From Anaerolineaceae bacterium (GTDB lineage: Bacteria; Chloroflexota; Anaerolineae; Anaerolineales; Anaerolineaceae): a DNA stretch of 64,000 bases. Below are positions 54,137 through 61,461 of this stretch, one piece after another. The DNA is taken from NCBI GenBank assembly GCA_016841525.1, contig JAENYZ010000004.1, positions 351,360-415,359 of the forward strand, read 5' to 3'. Each line of letters opens with the position of its first letter. Position 1 is the stretch's first letter. Made by a program: the position numbers and the translations under genes. A model generated the notes under the pieces. That model saw only the letters and a list, made by a program, of their open reading frames with translations. It made no database searches and was not told the origin of the DNA.

Positions 54137-56209
54137 ATGAAAGAATACAAAACCGAATCAATTCGCAATATCGTCCTGGCATCTCACAGCAACTCCGGTA
54201 AAACCATGCTCGTGGAAGCATTTGCAAACTTCACCGGCGTGACCACACGCATGGGCCAGGTCGAAGATGGTACAACCATTTCCGACCACGAGGAAGAAGA
54301 AGTACGACGAGGAATTTCACTATCTACTTCTGTTGTACCCATTGAGTATAAGAACAAAAAACTCAACTTTTTTGACACTCCCGGCTACACCGACTTCATC
54401 GGTGAGGTCATTTCAGCCATGCGCGTTGCAGATGGCGTCTTAATCCTGATTGATTCTGTGGCTGGACTGGAAGTTGGTACGGAATTTGCGCTGCAGTACA
54501 GCGAGCAATTCAAATTACCCAAAATGCTCCTTATTAATAAAATGGAACGCGAGAATGCCAATTTCCAAAAAGCGCTCGATTCTGTTCAAACCCACCTCGA
54601 AACCCGCCTGTTACCCCTGCAAATCCCGTGGGGTGAAAAATCAAATTTCAAAGGCGTGATCGACCTTCTCACAATGAAGGCTTATGAGGGCGAAGGCAAA
54701 ACCGGCGTTGAAATCCCTGCTGAATACCAGGATGCAGCACAGGAAGGCCATTTAGCCCTCGTGGAAGCAGCCGCTGAAGGCGAAGATGAGCTTCTTGAAA
54801 AATATTTTGAAAATGGCGATCTGACTGACAAGGAAATCATTCGGGGCCTGCGCAGCACGATCTGGGAAGGGAACTTCATCCCCGTCATGGTGGCTGCTGG
54901 TGCCCACAAAGTTGGCCTAGCGCCCCTGCTCGACGTGCTCAGCGAATTAATGCCTTCTCCAGCCGATGTTGCCCCTGCCCTGGCGACAAACAACAAAGAT
55001 GAGGAAATCACACTAAAAGCAGATGATTCTGGACCCCTGGCTGCTTACGTTTGGAAAACAACAGCCGACCCCTTTGTAGGTAAACAGACCTTCTTCAGGG
55101 TTTACTCCGGAAAAATGATCGCAGATGAACGTATATGGAACGTCAACAAAGAAGAGGAAGAGCGTTTGGCTGGTATGCAGGTGCCCCACGGAAAAGAAGG
55201 CATCGCAGTCAGTGTATTGCACAGCGGCGATATTGGGCTGGTAGCAAAACTGAGTGTCACCTCCACTGGCGACACCCTGTGTAGAAAAGATACGCCCCTC
55301 AAACTCCCTGGAGCAAATTATCCCAATGCTTTATACCGCGTTGCGGTTTTTCCAAAGACCCAATCCGATGCAGCCAAGCTGAGCACCACACTTTCTCGCC
55401 TATGCGAAGAGGATATGACCCTCTCCTGGTACAACGAACCTGCTACAAGACAAACCATTTTGCAAGGCATGGGCGATCAGCATATTGATGTCGCCATCCG
55501 CCGTGCTGAGAGCAAATTCCAGCTCGGTCTGGAAACAACAGAGCCCAAGATCCCTTATGAAGAACGCATCACCCGCGAGAATGCCGCCATGTACCGCCAC
55601 AAAAAACAGACCGGTGGTGCGGGCCAATTTGGCGAGGTGCATTTGCGAGTTTCACCAACACAAGAAGAGGACTTCGAATTCTCCAACGACGTCTTTGGAG
55701 GTTCCATTTCAAACAACTACATGACTTCCATCGAAAAAGGTATTCGAAATGTGATGAAAGATGGTGTGGTTGCTGGCTACCCCGTGCACAATGTGCATGT
55801 GTCCGTCTATGACGGCAAAGAGCACCCGGTGGATTCAAAGCCTATCGCTTTCGAAATTGCCGGCCGTGAAGCTTTCAAACTAGCATTCAGAGGTGCGGGC
55901 GCAGTTTTATATGAGCCCATCATGAAAGTTGAAGTGATTGTCCCGGAAAGCAACATGGGTGACGTCCTCGGGGATATGAATTCCCGCCGGGCCCGTGTCC
56001 AGGGTATGGACACTCAAAAAGGGCGCTCAATGGTCAAGTCAAACGTGCCACTTGCTGAAATGCTCCGCTACACCACCATCCTCCGCTCAATGACCGGCGG
56101 CCGTGGTTACTTCACCATGGAGTTTGACCATTATGAAATGGTCCCGCAGCACCTGGCACAGGAGATCATCGAAGCCAAACGGCGCGAAGACGAAGAAAAA
56201 GAAGAGTAA
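54137..56209 (+). CDS. Elongation factor G-like GTPase (EF-G paralog)
   Basis: Translation-factor GTPase of 690 residues with EF-G domain order: GTPase (1-270), domain II (about 280-370), III (about 380-460), IV (about 460-590; KKQTGGAGQFGEVHLRV) and V (590-690; NMGDVLGDMNSRRARVQGM). Several GTPase residues differ from standard EF-G: the P-loop is ASHSNSGKT (usual A-H-x-D-x-G-K-T), the catalytic His of the D-T-P-G-H motif is Tyr84 in FFDTPGYTDF, and the G4 motif N-K-x-D reads NKME at 134-137. So it is the EF-G-like/EF-G2 type, not the main fusA, which is usually in the str operon. The role may be in recycling or stress. Confidence 0.92.
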   Translation: MKEYKTESIRNIVLASHSNSGKTMLVEAFANFTGVTTRMGQVEDGTTISDHEEEEVRRGISLSTSVVPIEYKNKKLNFFDTPGYTDFIGEVISAMRVADGVLILIDSVAGLEVGTEFALQYSEQFKLPKMLLINKMERENANFQKALDSVQTHLETRLLPLQIPWGEKSNFKGVIDLLTMKAYEGEGKTGVEIPAEYQDAAQEGHLALVEAAAEGEDELLEKYFENGDLTDKEIIRGLRSTIWEGNFIPVMVAAGAHKVGLAPLLDVLSELMPSPADVAPALATNNKDEEITLKADDSGPLAAYVWKTTADPFVGKQTFFRVYSGKMIADERIWNVNKEEEERLAGMQVPHGKEGIAVSVLHSGDIGLVAKLSVTSTGDTLCRKDTPLKLPGANYPNALYRVAVFPKTQSDAAKLSTTLSRLCEEDMTLSWYNEPATRQTILQGMGDQHIDVAIRRAESKFQLGLETTEPKIPYEERITRENAAMYRHKKQTGGAGQFGEVHLRVSPTQEEDFEFSNDVFGGSISNNYMTSIEKGIRNVMKDGVVAGYPVHNVHVSVYDGKEHPVDSKPIAFEIAGREAFKLAFRGAGAVLYEPIMKVEVIVPESNMGDVLGDMNSRRARVQGMDTQKGRSMVKSNVPLAEMLRYTTILRSMTGGRGYFTMEFDHYEMVPQHLAQEIIEAKRREDEEKEE

Positions 56210-56233
56210 ACTTCTTCATCATCAATGTGATTT

Positions 56234-56266
56234 ACTGCCCCAAGCTTTCGTTTGGGGCAGTTTTTG
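56234..56266 (+). terminator. Terminator after the EF-G-like gene
   Basis: CTGCCCCAA and TTGGGGCAG form a perfect 9-bp stem around an 8-base loop, followed by TTTTTG. Confidence 0.9.
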
Positions 56267-56313
56267 TTTACAGATTGAGAATGATCAACAGATATTTTTG
56301 ATACAATTAGCCT

Positions 56314-57048
56314 ATGAAAAAGCAAAAATGGATTTTTCTCTCCCCCCATTTTGATGATGTCGCCCTGTCCTGTGGTGGTTTGGTATGGGAGCTCACAAAT
56401 CAGGGGGATCAGGTTGAAGTCTGGACGATCATGTCTGGTTTCCCGACAGATGAAAATTTTTCTGGTTTTGCCCAGAAAAACCACAAAGATTGGGGGAAGT
56501 CCGGTAATGAAGCAATCCAAATGCGCCGGGAAGAAGACAGGGCTGCTTGCAGCATCCTTGGAGCAATCCCGCACCATTTTGATTGGCCCGATGTGATCTA
56601 TCGCAAACACCTGGAATCAGGATTGCCCGTTGTCAACAACAATTATGAGTTGTTCAATGAACAACCTGAAAAAGCTTTAGTGAATTCAATCATCAGAAAT
56701 TTGTCTAAGAAAATTCCTCTACAGTCGAGGGTCGTGCTGCCCATGGGCTTGGGTGGACACATTGACCATCGTACCCTTGTGAAGGTTGGAGAGGCTTTGG
56801 ACCGAGAACAACTTTATTACGCGGATTATCCTTACATCCTCAGAAGTTTCGAGTCAGAAATATTGACTGAAAACAAATACAAGAAAATCCCCAGTCTCCT
56901 TTCCTTGGATGCATTAACTGCCTGGCAGGAAGCAGTCTTATCTTACCGTTCTCAATTGGCAACTTTCTGGCGGGATGATGATGAAGCACGCCTTTCCCTG
57001 CAAAATTACCAGATAGGCGGCGGCGGACGATTGTGGAAAAAGAATTAA
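56314..57048 (+). CDS. PIG-L/LmbE-family deacetylase
   Basis: Zn-dependent deacetylase-like protein of 244 residues. The metal-binding signature P-H-x-D-D is residues 11-15 (SPHFDDVALSCGG), and GGHIDHRTLVKVG gives the later His ligands. Family members deacetylate GlcNAc-linked compounds such as GlcNAc-inositol or bacillithiol precursors. The context gives no pathway, so the substrate is unknown. The gene runs towards a flavodoxin-like gene on the opposite strand. Confidence 0.9.
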   Translation: MKKQKWIFLSPHFDDVALSCGGLVWELTNQGDQVEVWTIMSGFPTDENFSGFAQKNHKDWGKSGNEAIQMRREEDRAACSILGAIPHHFDWPDVIYRKHLESGLPVVNNNYELFNEQPEKALVNSIIRNLSKKIPLQSRVVLPMGLGGHIDHRTLVKVGEALDREQLYYADYPYILRSFESEILTENKYKKIPSLLSLDALTAWQEAVLSYRSQLATFWRDDDEARLSLQNYQIGGGGRLWKKN

Positions 57049-57098
57049 TCTTTGTTTGACTATTGCTGACTTCCGAGAAAACCTTCCAATGCTGGATG

Positions 57099-57788
57099 TT
57101 ATCCTAAAAATTCTTCATAAACCTCATGTGAGACTAAGGGTCTGCTGATCATATCTAGAATTTCCTGGCTAAACTCACCAGTATCCATCAATTCACCGGC
57201 TGCCTGTCGAATTGCCAATAGAACCTTTTCGCCTTCAAGACTTATTCCTTCACTGGTTCGCAAAGCATAAATATGCGGTCGGACGATGGTGCCAGAATAT
57301 GTGATGCTGGCGTTTTCTGCAAATTCTTTGATCACTTGCTCCAGTAAATTCACATTCTCCCTTTCCCACCACCCGCTTCCAGAGACAAGCACAACCTTTT
57401 CAAGCTGAACATCCGCTCTTAATTTTGCGCGGGTGCGACCATTGCGGAAATCCAGAACTGGATCTAATAAAGCCACAAATCGATTAATGATGTTCTGCAA
57501 ATTACCAGGTGTTGGACTGTACACAGGTGAAGCAAATACAAGTATTTGGGCATTTTTAGCCGCGCTGTATAATTTTGTCATTGAATCCTGATAGATGCAT
57601 TCTCCAGGCGTTTTATGCCAGCAATACAAATGACCGCATGAACATGCTTTAACTTTTAGTTCGCTGGCGTAAAATAAATCTACTTCTGCACCTTTATCTT
57701 TCATCCCCTCTAAGAAAGGTTTTAAAATCATCCCTGTATGCCCCTGGTCCTTTCTCGGACTGGCATTTATTGCAATAACACGGACCAT
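57099..57788 (-). CDS. NADPH-dependent FMN reductase-like / iron-sulfur flavoprotein-like protein
   Basis: The 229-residue flavodoxin-fold protein starts MVRVIAINASPRKDQGHTG (FMN phosphate loop), followed by a Cys-rich loop CSCGHLYCW..GEC typical of Isf-type proteins, and FASPVYSPTPGNLQNIINRF for the isoalloxazine site. The number and spacing of Cys (about CxCx5CxnC) could ligate an Fe-S cluster, but this is inference. ATG 57788 has TTGGAG upstream; an in-frame start four residues earlier has none. The gene may serve in electron transfer or redox defence. Confidence 0.85.
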   Translation of the reverse strand: MVRVIAINASPRKDQGHTGMILKPFLEGMKDKGAEVDLFYASELKVKACSCGHLYCWHKTPGECIYQDSMTKLYSAAKNAQILVFASPVYSPTPGNLQNIINRFVALLDPVLDFRNGRTRAKLRADVQLEKVVLVSGSGWWERENVNLLEQVIKEFAENASITYSGTIVRPHIYALRTSEGISLEGEKVLLAIRQAAGELMDTGEFSQEILDMISRPLVSHEVYEEFLG

Positions 57789-57995
57789 AATAAACTCCAA
57801 TCACTTCGTTCTATCATAAAAGGGAATTTAAAATTGTTATTTAAATTTTATAATAAAACGGATAGTCTATACAAGCTTAGCTGAAATCACAATATTATGA
57901 AACATCAATCATCATCTTGTATCCGCAAGCTATTAATTAAATTTTATTACCTTGCTGAATTTATCAATAATTACTAGTGAAAACTGGTAAGGATT

Positions 57996-58592
57996 TCACA
58001 ATTTTATTGGGTTTTCTTCGCCTGCCAGTAACCGCTTAATATTTTCACCATGACGCCACCAGATGATGACGCATAAAATCAACCCAAAAAGAATATAAAT
58101 CAAATCATTAAACTTTAGCCAAAATGCTATCGGAATTAAGACTGCAACCGCCAGGTTTACCAGGCTCATAAGTTTGACCTGCCATACTGCCAATATCCAA
58201 AGTAACAAAAAGATCAGGAAATAAGCTAACCCAAAGTACCCCGCCAGTATACCAAAGATGGTCGCCACAGCTTTTCCCCCTTTAAATTGCAGCCAAACTG
58301 GAAAAATATGGCCAATCACAGGAATCAAGGATAGTAGAAGAATTTGCCAATTCTGGGTGAAGATTTCTTTTGCTAATAGGACCGGCAAATACCCCTTCAA
58401 AAAATCCAAAACGCCAACGAATGCCCCGATTTTCCAGCCCAGATTGCGGGCAACATTGGTCGCACCGATATTACCGCTGCCCACTTGTTTAATGTTCACC
58501 CCGCGTGCTTTGGCAACTAAAAAACCAAAAGGGATGGAACCGAAAAGATAGGCAAATAAAACCATTAATACAAAAATAAATGTGTTTTCCAT
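57996..58592 (-). CDS. plsY: Glycerol-3-phosphate acyltransferase PlsY
   Basis: Integral membrane acyltransferase (198 residues) that transfers an acyl group from acyl-phosphate to glycerol 3-phosphate at the start of phospholipid synthesis. The three PlsY motifs are canonical: GSIPFGFL near residue 17, GSGNIGATNVARNLG near 37, and LQFKGGKAVATIFG near 105. Length is standard, and it is the expected housekeeping gene. Compare it with the altered paralog at 47825-48544. It sits alone, with tRNA-Ala genes behind it in the other orientation. Confidence 0.97.
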   Translation of the reverse strand: MENTFIFVLMVLFAYLFGSIPFGFLVAKARGVNIKQVGSGNIGATNVARNLGWKIGAFVGVLDFLKGYLPVLLAKEIFTQNWQILLLSLIPVIGHIFPVWLQFKGGKAVATIFGILAGYFGLAYFLIFLLLWILAVWQVKLMSLVNLAVAVLIPIAFWLKFNDLIYILFGLILCVIIWWRHGENIKRLLAGEENPIKL

Positions 58593-58685
58593 ATCTTGAT
58601 TAACCCAGACTTTTAGCTCTCGTTGCGAATCCCATATCTTGACAGATTAACACCCCACAGGTAGAATCTTTTCACCCTGAAAAAA

Positions 58686-58758
58686 GGGCCTGTAGCGCAG
58701 TTGGGAGCGCGCCTCAATCGCACTGAGGAGGTCGAGGGTTCAAATCCCTCCAGGTCCA
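58686..58758 (+). tRNA. tRNA-Ala (CGC)
   Basis: 73 bases with all arms: acceptor GGGCCTG/CAGGTCC, D-arm GCGC..GCGC, anticodon stem CCTCA/TGAGG with loop ATCGCAC (anticodon CGC, codon GCG), T-arm GAGGG/CCCTC with loop TTCAAAT. No CCA is encoded; the following bases are CTGA. Confidence 0.93.
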
Positions 58759-58808
58759 CTGAGTGCCCCGCTGTTGCACACAAGGGCACGGGGTACGAAA
58801 GAAAATTT

Positions 58809-58864
58809 GGGCCCATAGCGCACTTTGTCCCCCCTGTGGGGAATTGGGAGCGCCTAGGGCACCA
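58809..58864 (+). pseudogene. Broken tRNA-Ala copy, D-arm interrupted
   Basis: Begins with the acceptor and D-arm start of tRNA-Ala (GGGCCCATAGCGCA) identical to the intact gene at 58875. A 21-base insert (58823-58843), containing a TCCCC/GGGGA hairpin, then splits the D-loop. TTGGGAGCGC follows, then the rest is missing and a short CTAGGGCACCA ends it. The anticodon and T-arms are gone. Confidence 0.75.
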
Positions 58865-58874
58865 AAATTAATCT

Positions 58875-58950
58875 GGGCCCATAGCGCAGTTGGGAGCGCG
58901 TCTCAATGGCATTGAGAAGGTCGAGGGTTCGAATCCCTCTGGGTCCACCA
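58875..58950 (+). tRNA. tRNA-Ala (GGC), CCA encoded
   Basis: Acceptor GGGCCCA/TGGGTCC, D-arm GCGC/GCGC, anticodon stem TCTCA/TGAGA with loop ATGGCAT (anticodon GGC, codon GCC), T-arm GAGGG/CCCTC with loop TTCGAAT, discriminator A at 58947 and CCA at 58948-58950. Confidence 0.95.
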
Positions 58951-58955
58951 AAGAA

Positions 58956-58979
58956 AGCGTCCAGCATTGGGCGCTTTTT
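58956..58979 (+). terminator. Terminator of the tRNA-Ala (GGC) transcript
   Basis: AGCGTCC and GGGCGCT form a stem (one G-T pair) around AGCATT, followed by TTTTG. A second copy of this sequence follows the decayed tRNA at 59084-59105. Confidence 0.75.
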
Positions 58980-58989
58980 GTTTTAAGTT

Positions 58990-59077
58990 CATAGCACAGC
59001 AGACCCCCAACGGGGGTCCGTCTCCTGCTGGTCGCTCAGGAGCGCGTCTCAATGGCATTGAGAAGGTCGGTCCACCA
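58990..59077 (+). pseudogene. Second decayed tRNA-Ala copy, T-arm lost
   Basis: After CATAGCACAG, an insert of about 40 bases with a GACCCCC/GGGGGTC hairpin interrupts the D-arm. From GGAGCGCGTCTC onward, 30 bases match the intact tRNA-Ala (GGC) exactly, then the T-arm is missing (19 bases deleted next to short GGTC repeats) and GGTCCACCA follows. The downstream flank repeats the 58951-58973 sequence, so tRNA and terminator were duplicated together. Confidence 0.78.
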
Positions 59078-59232
59078 AAGAAAGCGTCCAGCATTGGGCG
59101 TTTTTAGATTAAAGAACAGCACAATTTCATTACAGTCATTAAAACCAAAAAGTAAAATTTTTTAATTTCCTCCCATAAGGGCCTTCATATATAATTCTCA
59201 CCACAAGTAATAATCAGTAAGATTTTAATTAA
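59078..59232. other. Spacer between tRNA cluster and DUF559 unit
   Basis: The first 30 bases repeat the tRNA flank and its terminator. The rest is AT-rich with no gene or structure I can support. Confidence 0.5.
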
Positions 59233-59280
59233 GGCTTCCCCTCGAGGGGAAGCTGTCTGCGAAGCAGACTGATGAGGTGT
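59233..59280 (+). repeat. Left double-hairpin inverted repeat of the DUF559 unit
   Basis: Consists of two hairpins in a row, CTTCCCCTCGAGGGGAAG and GTCTGCGAAGCAGAC, then GATGAGGTGT. A second ATGAGGTGT follows at 59284-59292. Its mirror image is at 59659-59704. Confidence 0.8.
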
Positions 59281-59298
59281 CTTATGAGGTGTAAATAA

Positions 59299-59658
59299 AT
59301 GAACAAAAACAACAATCCTGATTTGACACATATCGCCCAAACCTTACCCAAGAATATGACCAATGAAGAACGGCATTTATGGTATGACTTTCTCAAAGAA
59401 CTGCCTGTCACCATCCAAAGACAGAAAGTTATTGATAAATACATTGTCGACTTCTATTGTGCCTCTGCAAAATTGGTGATCGAAATTGATGGATCACAAC
59501 ATTACGAAAAAGAAACCGTTGAAGCAGATGCCACCAGAGATACTTTCTTAAATAACCTTGGATTAGTGGTCAAACGCTACGCGAATAATGAGATCAATAA
59601 CGACTTCGAAAGTGTTTGCGCAGATATTTACCACTTCATTTTTCCGAACGAGAAATGA
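59299..59658 (+). CDS. DUF559 endonuclease-domain protein
   Basis: This 119-residue protein has the PD-(D/E)XK-like DUF559 fold, related to very-short-patch-repair and restriction nucleases. It opens with LPKNMTNEERHLWYDFL and continues RQKVIDKYIVDFYCASAKLVIEIDGSQHYE, where the first Asp, then the E-I-D-G motif, form the predicted metal site; the usual R-x-x-x-x-x-x-x-V-D-F-Y pattern is complete. The C-terminus has VVKRYANNEINNDFESV. Length is typical. The start codon lies 6 bases after the left inverted repeat, and the gene has no strong ribosome-binding site beyond GAGGTG. It is inside a repeat-flanked unit. Confidence 0.9.
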   Translation: MNKNNNPDLTHIAQTLPKNMTNEERHLWYDFLKELPVTIQRQKVIDKYIVDFYCASAKLVIEIDGSQHYEKETVEADATRDTFLNNLGLVVKRYANNEINNDFESVCADIYHFIFPNEK

Positions 59659-59704
59659 ACACCTCATCCGGCGCTTTGCGCCACCTTCCCCTCAAGGGGA
59701 AGGC
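59659..59704 (-). repeat. Right double-hairpin inverted repeat of the DUF559 unit
   Basis: Mirror of the left repeat: ACACCTCATC, the GGCGCTTTGCGCC hairpin, then CTTCCCCTCAAGGGGAAG. The outer hairpin is nearly identical to the left copy, while the inner hairpin has changed sequence but kept pairing. Confidence 0.8.
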
Positions 59705-60096
59705 GTTGGATAACCTGAGTAAATGTAATATTTTTATTTCCAGACTTTTTATCAGGAACAGAAGATAAGTGTAATAATTTTTTCTCCACATCACTTCTCA
59801 CAAGGGGAATCAATAAACGTCGAGCCAGTTGATCTATTAGTACCAACTTAAATGCGAAAAATCCTTCCCTCGGGGGAAGCCTTAAAACATAGGCGCGCCC
59901 AGGATTTGTAATTAATTCAGCAGAGTCAAATACGGCAAAGCACCAACGTCGTGACATTGATAATCTTCTACATCCGTCCACGCCAAAACCCAATCAAAAC
60001 ACGACGACTACCAAACACCAAATCGATATCTCAAAAAATGATAAAATGCATTCAAAAGCTACTTATATTTATCTCTCGAAAGACAGAGGTGACAAA
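59705..60096. other. Intergenic region with one further CTTCCC/GGGAAG hairpin
   Basis: A CTTCCC..GGGAAG hairpin near 59864-59879 resembles the outer hairpin of the DUF559 unit and may be a remnant of another copy. No real gene is seen: the minus-strand frame through 59664-59993 runs across the repeat and has no family features. The leader of the flavodoxin gene starts near 60070. Confidence 0.5.
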
Positions 60097-60510
60097 ATGA
60101 AAAATGCTGTCATTTACTACTCAAAATTAGGACATTCAAAGAAAATTGCCCAGGCAATCGCCAATGAATTGGGTGTAAAAGCCCAGGATATTCGAGAAAA
60201 TCCTGAAATAAAGGACATGGACCAACTCTACATTGTTAGTGGTATTTACGGAGGTGTGAGCGCACCACAACTGCTCGAATTTTTAAAAACTTTGGATGGG
60301 CAGAAAATTAAACGAGCTTACCTCTTAACTTCAGCAGGCGGGAAAACAACCCGTGCAGCAAAAGTGAGATCAGTCCTGACTGAACTTGGCATCCCGGTCG
60401 CAGAGGAAGAATTCACCTGCCAGGGCGCTATTTTCCTTTTTGGCATGGGACACCCCAACAAAGCGGATATTCAAAATGCAATTCACTTTGTACAAAGCGT
60501 ATCACAATAA
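60097..60510 (+). CDS. Flavodoxin-like protein
   Basis: Small FMN protein of 137 residues. The FMN phosphate loop is AVIYYSKLGHSKKIAQAI, with IVSGIYGGVSAPQLLEFL as the second flavin contact and LLTSAGGKTTRAAKV later. The ATG at 60097 has AGAGGT upstream; an earlier in-frame ATG at 60046 adds 17 residues without support. It probably carries electrons to a redox partner. It is followed 66 bases later by a MOSC-like gene. Confidence 0.88.
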   Translation: MKNAVIYYSKLGHSKKIAQAIANELGVKAQDIRENPEIKDMDQLYIVSGIYGGVSAPQLLEFLKTLDGQKIKRAYLLTSAGGKTTRAAKVRSVLTELGIPVAEEEFTCQGAIFLFGMGHPNKADIQNAIHFVQSVSQ

Positions 60511-60576
60511 AATTAATGAAAATTTTCTATAAGAAACTTTAATCATTCTTTCAAAAAACCTCGAAAAAAGGCTTCT

Positions 60577-60978
60577 ATGAAAACCAATTACAAAGTCGTC
60601 GCATTCCATGAACAGACAGACTGTGCGCAGTTCACCCAGGAAGGTATGGAAGATGGCATCCGTAAAAATCCAAACCGACCTGTCAGCCTGATCAGCTTGG
60701 AAGCCAGGCAATCTGTTGACCAGGCGGTCATACGAGGTTTATGCTTTAATAAATTCAAGGCAGACATCACCATAGAATGCAAACAAATGCCAGACACAGA
60801 TGCCGCCCTGGTTTTTGGCGAGCTCAAGCTGGTCATCCTGTCTGAACGAAAAAGGTGCTGGCCAGATTGCACCCTCCTGGAGAAAAATCTGCCCTGCCCA
60901 TTGATTGACGGTGTGCGATACGCCCGTGTCGACTCTCCCGGCAAGCTGTGCCTGGGTGACAATCTCAAGCTTGAATAA
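60577..60978 (+). CDS. Small MOSC-like Cys-rich protein
   Basis: The 133-residue protein is not certain in family. The C-terminal half (KLVILSERKRCWPDC, LPCPLIDGVRYARV, then GKLCLGDNLKLE) resembles a short MOSC-like fold, with Cys in positions that often coordinate or carry sulfur, and an ending G-D-x-L. The N-terminal half is NYKVVAFHEQTDCAQF. MOSC domains occur in molybdenum cofactor sulfuration enzymes. It may act in sulfur or metallocofactor handling. The start is supported only by context. It is downstream of the flavodoxin gene on the same strand. Confidence 0.6.
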   Translation: MKTNYKVVAFHEQTDCAQFTQEGMEDGIRKNPNRPVSLISLEARQSVDQAVIRGLCFNKFKADITIECKQMPDTDAALVFGELKLVILSERKRCWPDCTLLEKNLPCPLIDGVRYARVDSPGKLCLGDNLKLE

Positions 60979-61011
60979 AAACCTGATTCTTCAGGACAAA
61001 ATATCACGGTA

Positions 61012-61041
61012 TTGTAACACCCTGGTTAAATGTGCTACAAT
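61012..61041 (+). promoter_or_regulatory. Promoter of the leuS T-box transcript
   Basis: TTGTAA (61012-61017), 18 bases, TACAAT (61036-61041). The transcript would start about 20 bases before the T-box Stem I. Confidence 0.6.
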
Positions 61042-61059
61042 CATTTCACGATTAACAAA

Positions 61060-61320
61060 ACATCACGGCAGGAGTAGTAAACCATCCGCCAGCGAGGCGG
61101 GGCTCAAAAGTGAAAGCCCGTCAGGTGGTACGGAACGCCAAAAAGGTTGAACTCGCCTTGCCAGCTCAATTCTTGAGCAGATGGCGCCGGTGAAAACAGT
61201 AAGCGGCGACGTTCCCCGCACGTTATCGCGGCCCAAGCTGTCCGGGCTTGTTAGAGCACCGGGAAGCAGGGTGGTACCGCGGCGTAATCAGCGTCGTCCC
61301 TGTTGGGATGGCGTTTTTTG
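61060..61320 (+). promoter_or_regulatory. T-box leader (tRNA-Leu-responsive)
   Basis: Stem I opens with GGCAGGAGTAGTAA (AGTA of the S-turn) and is closed by TTGAACTCGCCTTGCC, in which GAA then CTC gives the specifier codon for leucine. The T-box core AGGGTGGTACCGCGG lies at 61268-61282. The terminator follows as CGTCGTCCC, TGTT, GGGATGGCG and a T-run. Uncharged tRNA-Leu would favour the antiterminator and turn leuS on. Confidence 0.93.
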
Positions 61321-61461
61321 TTTAATGATAGTGATGGTGATTGGTGAATGGTAATGACATGCGTTTTTCTGCTCAGGCGTTGTCCCCCATTCGTCAAGGT
61401 ACAATCAATGTCGTATGTAAATTAGCATAATTGAATGCAAAGATTTAATGGAGAAGAAATA

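Larger units (their letters stand above)
59233..59704 (+). mobile_element. Putative small mobile unit carrying a DUF559 nuclease gene
   Basis: About 470 bases long, bounded by inverted repeats of 46-48 bases that each fold into two hairpins, with one short nuclease gene inside whose stop abuts the right repeat. It carries no transposase, so it would need an enzyme from elsewhere. A target-site duplication is not evident at the outer edges. I recall similar repeat-flanked DUF559 genes in other bacterial genomes, but mobility is inferred here. Confidence 0.5.

Noticed and set aside
58613..59094. Minus-strand frames with strings such as LEGFEPSTSS and DSNPRPS
   Set aside because: They are antisense translations of the tRNA-Ala genes, a well-known source of false ORFs.
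59664..59993. A 109-residue minus-strand frame overlapping the right DUF559 repeat
   Set aside because: It runs across the inverted repeat and low-complexity sequence, has no family features, and no ribosome-binding site.
60588..61007. A minus-strand frame antisense to the MOSC-like gene
   Set aside because: It has no leader or family resemblance, while the plus strand has a plausible gene.
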